Origin: Lithospermum erythrorhizon
Lineage: Eukaryota; Streptophyta; Magnoliopsida; Boraginales; Boraginaceae
Assembly (NCBI GenBank): GCA_019722365.1
Contig: JADFUC010002372.1
Span: 372,001-436,000 of the forward strand
Reading direction: 5' to 3'
DNA length: 64,000 nt
Below the pieces are notes generated by a model. It made no database searches, had not been told where the DNA came from, and saw nothing but the letters and a program-made list of their open reading frames with translations. Positions 10,893-23,095 of this stretch are shown here, piece after piece. A program made the translations under genes and the position numbers. Each line of letters opens with the position of its first letter. Position 1 is the stretch's first letter.

Positions 10893-12559
10893 CTATAGGA
10901 TAGGAATAGTAACATATCATGTACTATATTTGGAGTTGTTTTCTTTGACCCAAAGGTCAAGTCATGCACAACTGTCCACACTTGAAACCCCACACTTGCT
11001 TGTCATTCCATATGTGATACAACTTAGTGATTTTACCTTGATCATATCATATAATTTGGGGATCAGAATTCATTGGTTAGGTGAGTTTCATCATATCTTA
11101 AATTGGGTAATTAAGTCCTGAATTTATGATGATAATAAGTTCTGACATTAAAAATAATTTCATGTAATAAATAGTGAGTAAACAAATAAATCCAAAACCA
11201 TCGTCCGTACCAACTCATCCTCAATGGATCAAGCTGGGCTTAGTCGGTTCATGTTTGCATTGTGCCGTTAGTTTGTTAGCTACAAGTGTGGATAGATTAG
11301 AGATAAGCATAATAGATATAGCTCATAATATTAGTTTTGAATTCTAACGTTTAAATGTGGATATTTGGAGTTATTGAAATTCCTTCAATTCGTTATTAAA
11401 AATTAACAATTTCACATGAGGATTTCCCGCATATTTAATAATTCTTTTTACAAGATAACCTTTCTAAGTTATTGACATCAACATTTTGGTGAAAATTGGA
11501 ATTTCCTTGTGCGTCATTATGGTACTACGTTAGAGCTTGCTTGTGAGCTTATTACAACTTATATGTTAACTTCAAATAATTAGTGTTTGATGGTAAAAAA
11601 TTAATTTTCTAAGCCATGAACTTTATTTTCATCTAAATAAAATTTCAAAATGTCGAATAATTATATATCTCCAAGGTTTATCTCAAGTATCTATTTGTTC
11701 CACCCATTCGAGTATATGCAAGTAGTAAAATCACTAACCATCATCATGACCAAGCCACAAAAGTAAAGTGCAAGCAAGAGATCATGAAGGATCGATATGT
11801 ATGTGAGAATGGTTACAAAGTTCCGCTTATAAAGGGAATACAAGAGAAGCACAATTAGGAATTCTAAGGTTTATCTGCGACTATTACTGCTTCATTGGGG
11901 TCATGACTCATGAAAGTGTCTAAAAAGATGTCTTGGGGAGTTGGGGTTTTATGCATGGGTCGAATTGATATTTTTCACTCCTTATGTTTGTTCTTTTCAA
12001 ATTATTAAATACAAACAAGTACAAGAAAATGAGGCCTAACGTGGTTGGAACCAGACATCATATCTACGGACAAAAAGCTCAACATCCTTGGCCACTCCAT
12101 GCTAATCTAATCCACCCTCTACAGGTTTTTTTTTTTTACTAACAACGATTTCTGTTTTTGCCTTGTCACCGTCTAATGTCTATTAATTATTACTTCATCC
12201 AATTCATTTGTTTCCTAATAAAGTTCAAATATCAATAAAATGAATTAAGTGGTAATTAAATTCTTTGAAGAGTAAAACACAAAAAGACGGAATTGTCGTG
12301 TCTTAACGTGATATAGTCTTAGCGGTGTTAATTTTAAATGTTGATCGAGTTGATCGTTGGAGTTGGTCGGGGTTAGTCGAGGGGTTGTGGCTAAATGGTA
12401 GGCGACCAAAATTGATCGGCGTTGGTAGTGTCATAAAATTAATATAATAATGTCTGAGAATATATGCGTTAACTATGTGCTTTTAATTTTTTGTGCTTCG
12501 AGGTTGTGTGCGGCTTTTCATGTACTTTCTTGAGGGTTATGTGAGTCATTTGTTGGTGT
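10893..12559. other. Intergenic AT-rich sequence
   Basis: No gene, RNA or transposon end is recognisable. The 79-codon ORF at 10882-11121 overlaps the SGR9-like promoter and has no domain. Confidence 0.6.
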
Positions 12560-12989
12560 TAAGGCGAGCAGGCCAGGTCAAGTAGCAAGGGTTCAGTTCG
12601 GCAGGGTCAGGCCTTTGTAGTTGACCCGGTCAACCGCGAAGCGAAACCGGATCCGGTCAGATTGACTTTCAATCTTGGAATCCGATTCGACCTCTTTCCC
12701 GTTTCGTCCCCACCCCAGATTTACCACGGTAGATCAGATTCAGAAGCGCTAACCTTCAAATGATTAAATGCTCCTCGCCGTTCATCAATCGTCGCGTTCT
12801 ACCGATAGTAATAGTTGGTTTTCTTCTCCTTTAATTTTTAAAATTGAAAATATGTTTGATTCTTGCTTTAATTAGTTTAATTCATGTAAATGTGTTTGAT
12901 TTTGTGTGTGTTAGGTTTCAAATTGTTATTTGATTTTTGTGTTATTAACTTATTATTTCCGAATTGTCATTTTTTTATATTTTTGAATT

Positions 12990-13245
12990 TTTTTGTATTA
13001 GGTTTAATTATTTTTTTTATATTTTTGAATTGTTAAATATGCATTAATTAGTTTATTTTTAATTTATTTTTGTATTTTTTTGTATTAGGTTTAATTATTT
13101 TTTTGTATTTTCGAATTGCTAAATATGTTTTAATTAGTTTCTTTTCTTCTTTTTTTTGTATTTTCAATTTTTTCAATTGATGTAAATATGTTTGTATTTT
13201 TATTTTTTTCAATTCATGTAAATATGTTTGTATTTTCAATTATGC
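12990..13245. repeat. AT-rich tandem repeats in the hAT 5' region
   Basis: A unit of about 80 bp containing TTAGGTTTAATTATTTTTTT and AAATATG.TTAATTAGTTT occurs twice (about 13000 and 13084). A second unit of about 45 bp with TTCAATT.ATGTAAATATG occurs twice (13165-13240). The minus ORF 13048-13239 is an artefact of this low-complexity repeat. Confidence 0.6.
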
Positions 13246-13449
13246 TTTTGCAGTTACTAATTTTTGGGGGGTTTTGTGTAATAGTTTAACTTATTTCATA
13301 ATTTTGTAATTTTAAATATGTTTGACGCTTGAGTAATAAACATTATAATTAATAATGTATTCAGATTATAATTGTATAAAGTTTATGGTAGTCTCTTTGA
13401 TAAAGTGATAATTAATATATTTTCAAGATTCTTCAATTACTCCCACCAT

Positions 13450-14860
13450 GGATGAATATGATTATGCTGAGAACATTGGGGGAATAGAGGTTGGAGAGTT
13501 GAATGATATCAGCAAATGGTAGAAATATTGGTGGGTTAATCACTTGTCGATTATGCACCGGGCTTATGGTAAAGTGGCCGGCCAAAAAAAGAGCTATTGT
13601 ATCTGAAATGGAGATTATAGTCTTACCGGATGGTACAAAATGGAAGTCTGAATGGTGTCTTGGCCCATGTATGTTGTTGATGAGGAAGTATAAAAGCTGA
13701 CCCAATCTGAAAAAACAACAGAGAGTGCGTGAGGAGGAGTTAGACTTAGTTCAAGGTGAAAGTTCTTTCAGGGGTCTAAGCAATCTTGGTGATGCAAGTT
13801 CTAGTGCTTCTAACTTTCTTTGCTTGGCGATGATCATGTTAAGTTGGGGAACTAATTTGTCCGTATGGTTTTACAGGTCATGGTTTCCTTTTAGTATTAT
13901 GGAAGAGTCATCTTTAACTTTCTAAAAGATATATCCTTGATCAAAGGATAACTAGACACCTTTATTGAAGAGTGATTGTGAGACTTTTTTATGATGATGA
14001 AATAAAATGAAAAATATAGAGTGTATCGTTTACTAGTGTTCTACACTCTAAACCGTGCGGAGGGTTGTTGCTAAGGGTGTGCCCAGGGTTATGGATGATT
14101 GGCACATCGAGGGAAAAGAAGTTTGTATCATTTTTGTTGATGGCCTTCTTCGATGATGAATTGCATTTGCTAGACGAATTGATTTTTAGTAATAGGAAAT
14201 CTACCTCTTGAGGGTAAGTTGTTTCATGTGAAGTGTTGTGCACATATCTTGAACTTGTTGGTTGATCAGTTAGAAGTATTTGATAGATATGCATTTGGTC
14301 TGAGACTAGGTGCAAAGCATTTAAGAAAATAGCTGATGAGCTACAACTTGTGGGTAGGCTACAAGTTTTGGATACCAAAACTAGATGGAACTCAACATGG
14401 TTGATGTTGTCTACTGCCTACTTTTATAGGGATGTATGGCCTAGATATGCAGAGGAAAATGGAGCTTTTATTCATTATTTGCCTGATGATCTTGGATGGG
14501 AGATGGTTTATGATATCTGTCAGTTTCTGGAGGTTTTTGCTGATGTTACAACAATTATAAGTGGCACTTTTTTATCCTCTTGTAAATTTGTTTCATTGAA
14601 CTCTATAAGATTAATCATGTTACTTGATAAGCGGAGTGAGGGTTAGAGCTAAGCCCACTTTGGTGAAATGAAAGATCAATGCTTGATGATATTAGGCAGA
14701 AAGTAATGTATTTGATCTCCATTGGAACGTTATTGATCAAATATCTTGATGATGATCCGACATTGAAAGTTTCCGAGGAATTAAATTTGATCATTGACAA
14801 ATTATGAATGAATGAAGCTAAATATCTTGTTCTTAGTAAAATATAAAGATATTCTATCAT
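13450..14860 (+). pseudogene. hAT transposase remnant (RICESLEEPER-like)
   Basis: An ATG near 13449 opens MDEYDYAENIGGIEVGELND, then a stop. A degraded zinc-finger-like stretch follows at 13503-13700. The best-preserved part is 14341-14640, where DTKTRWNSTWLMLSTAYFYR and the following residues match the conserved 'TRWNST' block of plant hAT transposases. After a frameshift, 14700-14800 (YLISIGTLLIKYLDDDP) resembles the segment after it. Catalytic residues cannot be traced, and several stops and frameshifts make it non-functional. Confidence 0.75.
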
Positions 14861-15787
14861 TTCGGTTACTCTGCATTTGCTTAGGAATCAACTTTTAGAT
14901 GCGGTAAAAGGGTTATTGATCAAAGATCCTCCATGAAAACTAAGACCCCGTCAGATGCTTCTTTGTGGAAAGTTGGTGAAAGATGTATGTGCCAAAAATG
15001 GCGAACAAAGTATTGGCAGTATTTGCTTTATTTATTCTTATTTATGTTTCTCATGCTCATTTCTAATTGATACACATTTCATTTTATTGTAGCTCCAAGA
15101 ACAAAGACGAGCCTTTTGCGATATGATTTTGGTGATCAAATTGCTTCCAGGACCAACCTTGACTATTTGACTAATATTATTAATTTCACTAATGCATTTT
15201 ATTTTATATTGTTCATGTTTTTGCTCTATGCTCATTTTTTAATTGATACATTTTATTAGCTCGAAAAAAAAGAAGATGAGCCTATAAAGATAGAAACTTC
15301 TTAACCCCGAAATCTAGTATTCAGCTGCATTTACTTGTTCTTTCTTTTATGAACACTATTATTTTTTGCTTTCCGAACACTATGGATTGTTTTTTGTTAA
15401 CTGTTTATTTCAGTTTGGTTTGAACTTTGGACATTTGAATACTATTTCAGTTTGTTTTAAATATTGGAATTTGAAAATTTGGACTATAGTGTGGAATGGA
15501 CGAATGGTGGTACGTTTATTGCCTTGATTTTTAGGTTTGGTTTTGGGTTAAAAATTTGGTTTGGATCACAATTATAGTTTGGATCTGAGTTTCGGTTCGG
15601 ATACTCAGGCAGGGGTTTTGAATGTCTCCGGACCGGACCGGTTCTGGACTAAACGGTAAGCGGACCCGGTTTAGACTAAAGTCGGGTCGGGTACAGACCC
15701 GAATCTGGTTTTAGATTCGCATTCCCGGATGGACCCGGTCGGTTCTAGATTAGTGAAAATCGGTTGAACGACCCGATGCCAACCTTA

Positions 15788-17590
15788 AGGTTTATGTTGA
15801 TGTTAAAGGCACACAACTTAAAAAACGACAAAAATACCCCTGCAAAAATGTGAAAAAATGAAGACAAAATCAATTTGTGGCCTTAAATCGACATAATGAC
15901 CAAGTTGAACTAGGATGATCGAATGAGGATTTTTTAACAAACGTGAGTGATCTTTGGTACCATTTGCACTTTGAAAAATTGAATATTTAATTCTTAAATA
16001 ACAAAGTTTGTTCAAACTGAATGACTAAATAATAATTTTACATCAAAGCGTTAACCAATTTGTATATTTGAAGATGGTGATAGTTTGGTCAGTTTTGATA
16101 GTAGGCCGGATCACAGATAGTTGAAGTTGAACTTTGACAACTGAGTCCCAGAGTGGGAGTTCTTACAAAACAGGATTCAGTTGCTGGGCCGGAGATACTC
16201 CGATTATCAAGTTAATGGATTCGAGAAAGAGTTTGGTTACAAAGAAAGAGAGAGAATTTGGGTATCAAGTGAGCCCGGCAGTTGTAGATAAAGTTTACCT
16301 TTCATAGTCTATTTGTGGACACACGTTACTTTGAGTCGGCGATGGCTTACTTTATGACCCGATTAATGATTTTATGGCTCATTAAGGGATAATTGTAATT
16401 CAAGTCATGTTACCTTAAGGTAAGGCGAATCAAGCCGTTGGTCTCAGCGGTTCTAGATTTCTTACCGAGGTTGAACATAGCATGCCGCCTCACAGAACTT
16501 CGCATCTTGGCCCACTGTTTGATCAGGTCAAAATTTATTCTGCATATTCATGATCCATCTTTGAAGGCCCAATCTAGTTGGACCCGATCTTAGGATCGCC
16601 CATTTACTTATGGGATTATCATTTTCCCCAGACCCGCCCATTTTCTATGGCGGATCTTGAATATGGGTGAATTATAACAGTCCTCATGAAACAATGCCTT
16701 AACACTTTAAATGCGTATTAATGAGGGGCGTTTTGCTTCCAAAGGCTGCGTTTTCATTTAAAGTAGCCTTGCCGTCATTACTTGCGACTTTTTAGGCTAA
16801 ATGTCTCTCTCTTCATTTACCATCCCACTTTTGAATTTAGAAAGAGGTTCTGGCGATACATAAATTGAGAGGTAGCGCTTACTCCCATTTCACCACACTA
16901 ACTTTCTCTGCCTTCTCCAATCTCCCGTAAATCCCAGCTTTCTTTCCTTTCTTTGCATTACTAGCGCGTCACTTTGAGAAGGTATCCCACTACATGAAAG
17001 GGCAAAATCTGCGGTGAAATTTACTTCTCCCGCTACTCGCCTCTTCCTGGCACCTCACAATCTCTGCCGGGCCTAGTGTGGGTCGTGTCACCGAAGCCTT
17101 CTCAGCCGGGGGAATGCATGATGCCTACTCTCTCTGGACCCGAGGATCATGTAGTGAATAGTCAGCACAGGTCTTGAGTACAGCGAGGCTTTTTCGGTTT
17201 GTTACAAGTATTTTTCATCTTTTGGTTTTAAACTAGAAGCTTTCCCACTTAACTCGTACATCGGTGGTGATCTCCCGTTTTTCCACTCCTTTCGAGGCCG
17301 CCTCACAACTGCCCAGGCTCTAGCAGATAGTCATTCCACACTATACTAGCAAACACAGGACTTGAGTGAGGAACTATTCAGGCGCCTTTCAAGGTGGAAG
17401 CCAGGCTTGAGGAGCTACTTGATAATCCGTCTTGACCCCGGCCAAGCCACAGTATGACCACGCTAGATCCAAAACTGAAGAGGGCCCACGCGGAGAGAGA
17501 AAGAAAATCGGCTGGAACCAGTCGTGCTGGCTTCGTCGGGAGAGGAGAACTGTGGCGTGCTACTTCAGACGGCCCCGAGATACATTTACA
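15788..17590. other. Unresolved repeat-like region
   Basis: The base composition is richer in GC from about 16080 than in the flanking spacers, with stop-riddled frames and pyrimidine-rich stretches at 16800-17100. This suggests decayed retroelement (LTR or leader) sequence, but I find no protein motif, primer site or matching LTR pair to assign it. Confidence 0.35.
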
Positions 17591-18520
17591 TTGGAACTTA
17601 ATGGATAAATTAGTCTCATAAAAATGATCGTTGAATAATTTGATTGATCAACCAATTTATACATTCAAAATTATAAGTTCAATATATATCAATTGTTGGA
17701 TAATTGGTATTTAGGATCTATCGGTATCGACATTAAGGATTATGATGGCTTACTAGGGTCCGCTCATAATCTATATATTAAGATAATAGTCCGTTATATT
17801 GTCTAATATGTACTCTTATCAATCCGTCTGAAGGTCACACCTGGCTTGATAAACCGAACTAATAATAATAATTTGTTGTATTATAAACTTTCCGGGTTTA
17901 AAGTGAAACATAAAGGAAATATTAAGACGAAAAATCAAATCGGGATACGGGATAGATTCGTAGGGCGGTTGGGGAATAGATGAGGATAGAGGTTTGGATG
18001 AAAATAAAGAGGGCGGAGACTGAGAGGGTGCTCCTGTGATAAGTTTGGAGTGGGTCGAAGGACCATGTATTATTGAGGCTCGGTCACGGCGGCCTCCTCC
18101 TCCTAGGCAGTTTTTTGACACCTAAAGATTTACCGGTTCATCTCCTCCGAGGCACAATGTATGATGATATACATTTTCATCTTAGAGTATATATTCTCGT
18201 TGAGAAATAAAATTGGATCTATAAAAGTAACTATTAATTGGAGAGAAGATACGAACAATGAATAATCCAAATAAATAGAAAACTACACTAAAACTGTGTA
18301 AAAATGTTGAATTAACAAGATCACGATACTTTAAGATTATTGAAATAGAAATAAAAGATTGAAAGGGGAAGAGAAAAACACACCAAAATGGTGGTTATTA
18401 AATAAAAGGGATCAGTTCTTGTTGAAATTTTGTTTTTTTTTAGACACGAGAAAGATGGAGAAGATTAAGGGAGTATTTATATACCTCTCCCTCTCAGTTT
18501 TACTTGACATTACAGCATAG
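17591..18520 (+). mobile_element. LTR copy related to the solo LTR at 47.9 kb (partial)
   Basis: Blocks are shared in the same order with 47925-48765: GTTGAATAATTTGATTG near 17630, the 25-base block GATGGCTTACTAGGGTCC... at 17745, and AAACTTTCCGGGTTTAAA near 17885. A TATA-like TTTATATAC lies at about 18476. After about 18000 the two copies diverge, so the right end is uncertain. No polypurine tract abuts the left side and no primer site follows, so this is a solo or truncated LTR. The minus ORF 17819-18121 inside it has no domain. Confidence 0.55.
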
Positions 18521-20014
18521 TTGTATTTGGTTTCGGTGGGCAGCCATAGTAGGTCGCTGTCGAGGAGGTGGACTCGATGCGTTATAGCGCCTCTATTTTG
18601 CTATAGCGGCGTCGCATTGGTAAACTCTGCGAAATTTGGGAGCCGGTTTATTATCTTGTTTTAATACAATTCAATCTTTCCATTACACGCTGTTTCTCTT
18701 TTTTCATACCAACTGGCATAGATTCTTTATTCACTTAACTATATAGTTTTATTATTAATATTCTAAACCCTTAAATAAATAGAAGTCACCTTTGACGCCT
18801 ACGGTCCTATAATTTTATTTTATATTTTTTGATTTTTGATTTTTTACTTCTAGTTTTAATTTATGTTTCTATAATATACTTTAGTTTACTTTTAATTTAA
18901 TGTTTTATATTTTACTTCAATTTTTTATTTTTTTATAATTAACTTATAATTTGACATAATAATATGTTACATTCATGCGCTTTCACATAGATGCATTTCA
19001 TTAATATGTTAATAATTAATTTGATTAACTTACTTTAATTTACAAAAATTCAACTAAATGGATTCTGAGTATTACACGAATATTTGTGCCATATATCTAT
19101 TTATTATATAAGCTGAAAAAGCTACTATTCTACGCTTTATCCCTTGACAGCCATTATAGCTTTTGGGCCAGCGATGGGCCATGAGCAGCTATTCTGACTT
19201 TGAGTCTAACAATTTTTTTGTTTTGAAATAGTTGTCGAACTTTGTAATTCCGTGCAATGTTTAATTAGTTTTCATTTGGCTTCTTAATGTATTCAAAAGT
19301 TATAATGAACATAAAAGTTTTACTTTATATTTAATGCTATTAATTGTTGTTTTTGGTTATTGGTGGGATATATGTACTACATTCTTAATTCTTAATTATT
19401 AATGATAGAGATTGTCAATTAAAAACTTGGGAGGTATACGTAATAATTAATCATGATATCTATGATTATGGATATGTGAAAATCAAAAATCACGATCCAT
19501 ACAGGGTGATGAGAGAGATAAGAAGGTAATAATGGGGGAAAATGGTTGATACATAGATATATCTACGAACTAGAAATCAAAAATAAAGTAAAATAAGAAA
19601 ATTGGTTTTTGAAAAATAAAAAATAATTCATAAATTTTATAAAGTGATGTAATAATTTGATTTTAAAGGAATTTTATGAAAAATCTGATGCTAGTGCTCT
19701 ACCCATTAGAAATATTTGTATCTTTCCATAGGGCACGATATCGTTACTTGGTCACTTAACTGGGTGTTATTTAATATGTCATGGCATTAAAATTCGATCA
19801 AGAGAGAATCCTAAATTTAATAATGTGACATAATATATAATTCGATTGTAGAGGAATTTTATGAAGAATGTGATGCAAATGCTCTAATACTATAGAAAAA
19901 TGATTCTACTTTTCTCTAGCCTGAATAGTTCCACTTTTTGAAGACTGTTATTACCCCAACTCAAATCATTTTTCAATTTGTCCCTGGCACAACAATAAGT
20001 GAGACAAAGAAGAT
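18521..20014. other. AT-rich spacer with a palindromic cluster
   Basis: At 18577-18620 GTTATAGCGCC and GCTATAGCGGC form an imperfect inverted pair, perhaps a transposon end. The rest is AT-rich upstream sequence of the gene at 20015. No coding region is seen. Confidence 0.4.
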
Positions 20015-20536
20015 ATGAGTATCCCAGTTGAAGGACTAAGACCGGAGAGTATGAAGCAAGTGTACGAGAGATGGGGCATGCCCATATATTTTTATGGTTT
20101 TCTCCTTAACAACTGCAACAAACTAAAGGGAACGAAGTTTCGAATAACAAGGCTGAGGTTGAGATACAGTGTAAAAGTGGACATTCCAGGAACCTTCGAG
20201 GTGATAAGCCTCAAAAGGAAGCCAGGCATTAGAATGTATTATCTACATGAGAAAGATGGGAATTCACTGTATGGTGTTCAAGATGGTGATCTTGGTTTCT
20301 TGAATACTGTTTCAAGATTGGACACTGAGAAAAGGGTACTTTTCAAAAAGGCTCTTCTACCAGGGATAAATGCAGGCTTTGTGAGCTTGGAAACACAAAA
20401 GTTTCATGAATTTGGTGAAGAAGGTATTCCCCTTCTCATGTTAGTTGCGATGATTCGAACTCATGGCGATGGTGATCCAAAACGTGCTATTATCTCCTTC
20501 AGCTTTGATAGAATAATGGAATATTTACTTGATTAA
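20015..20536 (+). CDS. Small intact protein of unknown family
   Basis: An uninterrupted frame of 173 codons starts MSIPVEGLRPESMKQVYERW and ends DRIMEYLLD. It has no signal peptide, no membrane segment and no zinc or nucleotide-binding motif that I can see. The middle is rich in basic and beta-type residues (KFRITRLRLRYSVKVDIPG, FEVISLKRKPGIRMYYL). Unlike nearby transposon relics it has no stop or frameshift and a balanced codon pattern, so it is probably a real gene or a recent copy of one. It is convergent with the DC1 gene, 308 bp away. No function can be assigned. It could also be one exon of a larger gene. Confidence 0.55.
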   Translation: MSIPVEGLRPESMKQVYERWGMPIYFYGFLLNNCNKLKGTKFRITRLRLRYSVKVDIPGTFEVISLKRKPGIRMYYLHEKDGNSLYGVQDGDLGFLNTVSRLDTEKRVLFKKALLPGINAGFVSLETQKFHEFGEEGIPLLMLVAMIRTHGDGDPKRAIISFSFDRIMEYLLD

Positions 20537-20844
20537 GGACTCATTAATATAATAAATTGTTTGTGTTGCTAATAAGATTGTTTAATTTGCTTGATGAGTT
20601 CCTTGTCATCCATCTTTTACCAAACTCTGAGTCGTTTCATTGAGCAAGGTTTCTTGTGACTTTGATTATGTTATCTTAATTGTAGTTTACTATTTTGATT
20701 GGTAAGTTCTCAAAAAAAAAAATCCTAGCAAAATACAAACGGTTTCCATTATGTAAAATTCAAACACTTCAATAAAAAGACAACATTATTGTCAGTATGC
20801 ATGATCACACTTTAACTTGAAACCGTTATTGCAATTAACTCCAA

Positions 20845-22892
20845 TTATTGCATTATTGCAAATTTGTTGGCGCAGCTCAATTGAAGCATGAAGTCACATT
20901 CAGTCCTCCAGCATTTATAAGCAACACCAACATCTTGATCCTTGATATGATCGAGAGGTTCGACAAATTGTTGGCAATGATGGCACCACTTCATATCACT
21001 AGGTGTAACAAAAAGATGGTGGCGATGGACTTCAGGTTTGTATAGACATTGAGACACCAAAGACTTGAAATAGAGATTCGGACAATCATCGATGGACAAA
21101 GCACACTTAAGATGCATTACTTGACCATAGCAACTGCTGCTGAAATAAAACCATAACTTAGGATCTAAATGTGTCTCACATGATGCACAATAGTATGTAT
21201 CTGGTTCGAGCACGCTATGAGTGTAGGTTAATTTGAATGGATCGTCTCCATCATAGGCGTGCCATATTTTACCCGGAAACAGAGCACATTTGACGTGTAT
21301 CTTGAAGTCACATTTATAACTCGTGCATCGATAAGCCATCGGGCCTCCTCGTTGGGAGGCACAACATTTCATTGAAGGCGCAATCTTGCCACTATAGTTT
21401 CCAGTAGTGCTTTCCAATAAGAGAGGGTGAGATGCGTGTGATTTATGAACAATAGTGCGCGGTAGGAAGGCACACTCGAGGTCAACTTGGAATTCACAAG
21501 TTTTATTTCTGCACTGGTAAGAGAATCCGTTACAGTATTCCCAACAACAACTGCACTCAAATACCCTGGTTTCGCTCCAAGGTTGTCTCCTTAGAACAAG
21601 GTCTTCATGTTGAGTGTGAGCAGGATGAGCTACATATCTTGGTACTTGAGCACAACTTTTGTGTAGGAAGAAATCGCATTCATTGTCCGTGCAACGATAC
21701 ATTGGAGCCGAGATTTGTCTAGTGCACCCGTTACATCTGGCCATCTTTCGAACCAAATTGTCAAAATATGGGTCGTCTTCGGACAAACTGTAAGGTTGTA
21801 ATCGCAAGGGATGCTCTGGATGACCAAAATGATGCACTAATTGTCCTTCTTCATTAGGATAACTCTTTTTGGTTAGATCTACAATGGTGACTTCATACTC
21901 CTCATCTTCACAAGGCAAGCAGGGTATGCTTTGATCAATCTCTTCTTTTACTTCTTCAACAACTTGACAATCAGCTAATGACATTTCAATATAGATTAAA
22001 GGTAGTCAAATTTCGAGGCTTTCGATATACCAATTGTGTAAGCTGCATGAATTAGTCTAATACAGAGCAAATATATAATACTATAATATTCACAAATAAC
22101 AAATAAATAAAGTTGAAAACAATGTTTCGCAATAAAAGAATTAAATGACTAGAATAATCGGAGAGTATCACAAACAGTAATAGAAGTAGTTGTTACAATG
22201 TTACCTCTGGTTATGCAAGCTAAATGGGCATAAAATTCGCATCCCCGACAAGCATAGAACCAATTTCTTCTAGTATTAATCAATTTGAAACACAACAGGC
22301 AGTTATAAATTCGTTTATGATCCGAGTAAACAATTCTGAGAGGGTGACCCACATGACTTAGGTGGCCTACCCCGTCGACCAACCCAGCACAATCTTTATG
22401 AATCGAGAAAAACACGCAACTACCACATCGATAGAACATCCCTTCATGTCTCTCGCCACAGGCGTGGCAAGATGACAAGATTCTTTTCCTGTCAAGCACC
22501 AATGGATGGCGATGACATTTGTGCTGCAACGTACGTCGTGCTGCATTGGCACATATTATGTCGAGGTTAAACTGGCATGCCTCGCAATAATACACGTAGC
22601 TCTTACGTTCCTCGTCACAGGCATCACAAGTATACTTATCGACGAGCCTCAATTTCAGAGGGTGTGGAAAGTGAGACTCGTGGGTAATCTCGAGAGGCAA
22701 TTCAGCACATAACTTGTGCATGAAATAGTTGCATTCATTATCATTTTGTTTGGTCGTACAAATGTAATACAAGAAATCTGATATAGCATCTGGGGGCTCT
22801 TGACAAGCCTCACATCTTATATTAGTGTTATTGCCATATTGTGAGTCGTAGACTAGTTTCAGTTGGTGTCCACAAATGTCCTTAAGCGCCAT
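20845..22892 (-). CDS. DC1 (Cys/His-rich C1) domain protein, two exons
   Basis: Proposed exons are 22892-22205 and 21974-20845. The donor is AGAG|GTAAC and the acceptor ATTAG|CTG, both phase 1, with an intron of 230 bp. The product is 605 aa, the usual size of plant DC1 proteins. It holds repeated modules of the pattern H-x-x-HPL-x-L, CxxC, then C-x4-C-x-F-x-x-H-x-x-CA (for example HESHFPHPLKLRLVDKYTCD and ECDFFLHKSCAQVP), which bind zinc. The family is plant-expanded, and some members act in stress or hormone responses; the role here is unknown. A second in-frame acceptor lies 12 nt downstream. If unspliced, the region would be two ORFs (247 and 379 aa), but the matching phases and continuous modules favour one gene. 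The neighbour at 20015 is convergent. Confidence 0.8.
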
Positions 22893-22964
22893 CAGTGGTG
22901 GATCAAACCCTCAATCTGCATGAAAAGATTAGAAAAGTATATCAGAAACTCTTTATAGTATTAT

Positions 22965-23095
22965 CGATGGGTTAATAGTCTGGTGGTATCTAACCTGAGA
23001 CCTCCTAGTACTGAGCTTCCAAATAGGAGGTCTCGAGTTCACTTCTTGATTATTATTTCATATTTGTAATACTCATAGCTAATTTTTTTTTATAA
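22965..23095 (+). repeat. Short tRNA-derived SINE-like element
   Basis: A box-A-like TAGTCTGGTGG near 22976 is followed about 45 bp later by a box-B-like GGTCTCGAGTTCA at 23028. The sequence ends in a T-rich tract at 23083. This spacing and order match the internal RNA polymerase III promoter of plant SINEs. No target duplication was found. Confidence 0.45.

Larger units (their letters stand above)
12560..15787 (+). mobile_element. Decayed hAT-superfamily transposon
   Basis: The ends are TAAGGCGAGCAGGCCAGGTC at 12560 and, inverted, TAAGGTTGGCATCGGGTC at 15787. Both continue into CGG/CCGG-rich subterminal sequence (12600-12700 and 15610-15780), as is common in plant hAT elements with Ac-like ends. 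Hallmark transposase remnants lie on the plus strand inside. Candidate 8-bp target duplications (GTTGGTGT at 12552; GTTTATGT at 15790) match only 6 of 8, so the exact ends are approximate. Confidence 0.65.

Noticed and set aside
13048..13239. Minus ORF with repeated KIQTYLH motif
   Set aside because: Translation of an AT-rich tandem repeat.
17819..18121. 100-codon minus ORF
   Set aside because: Within an LTR copy and antisense; Pro/Ser-rich by composition.
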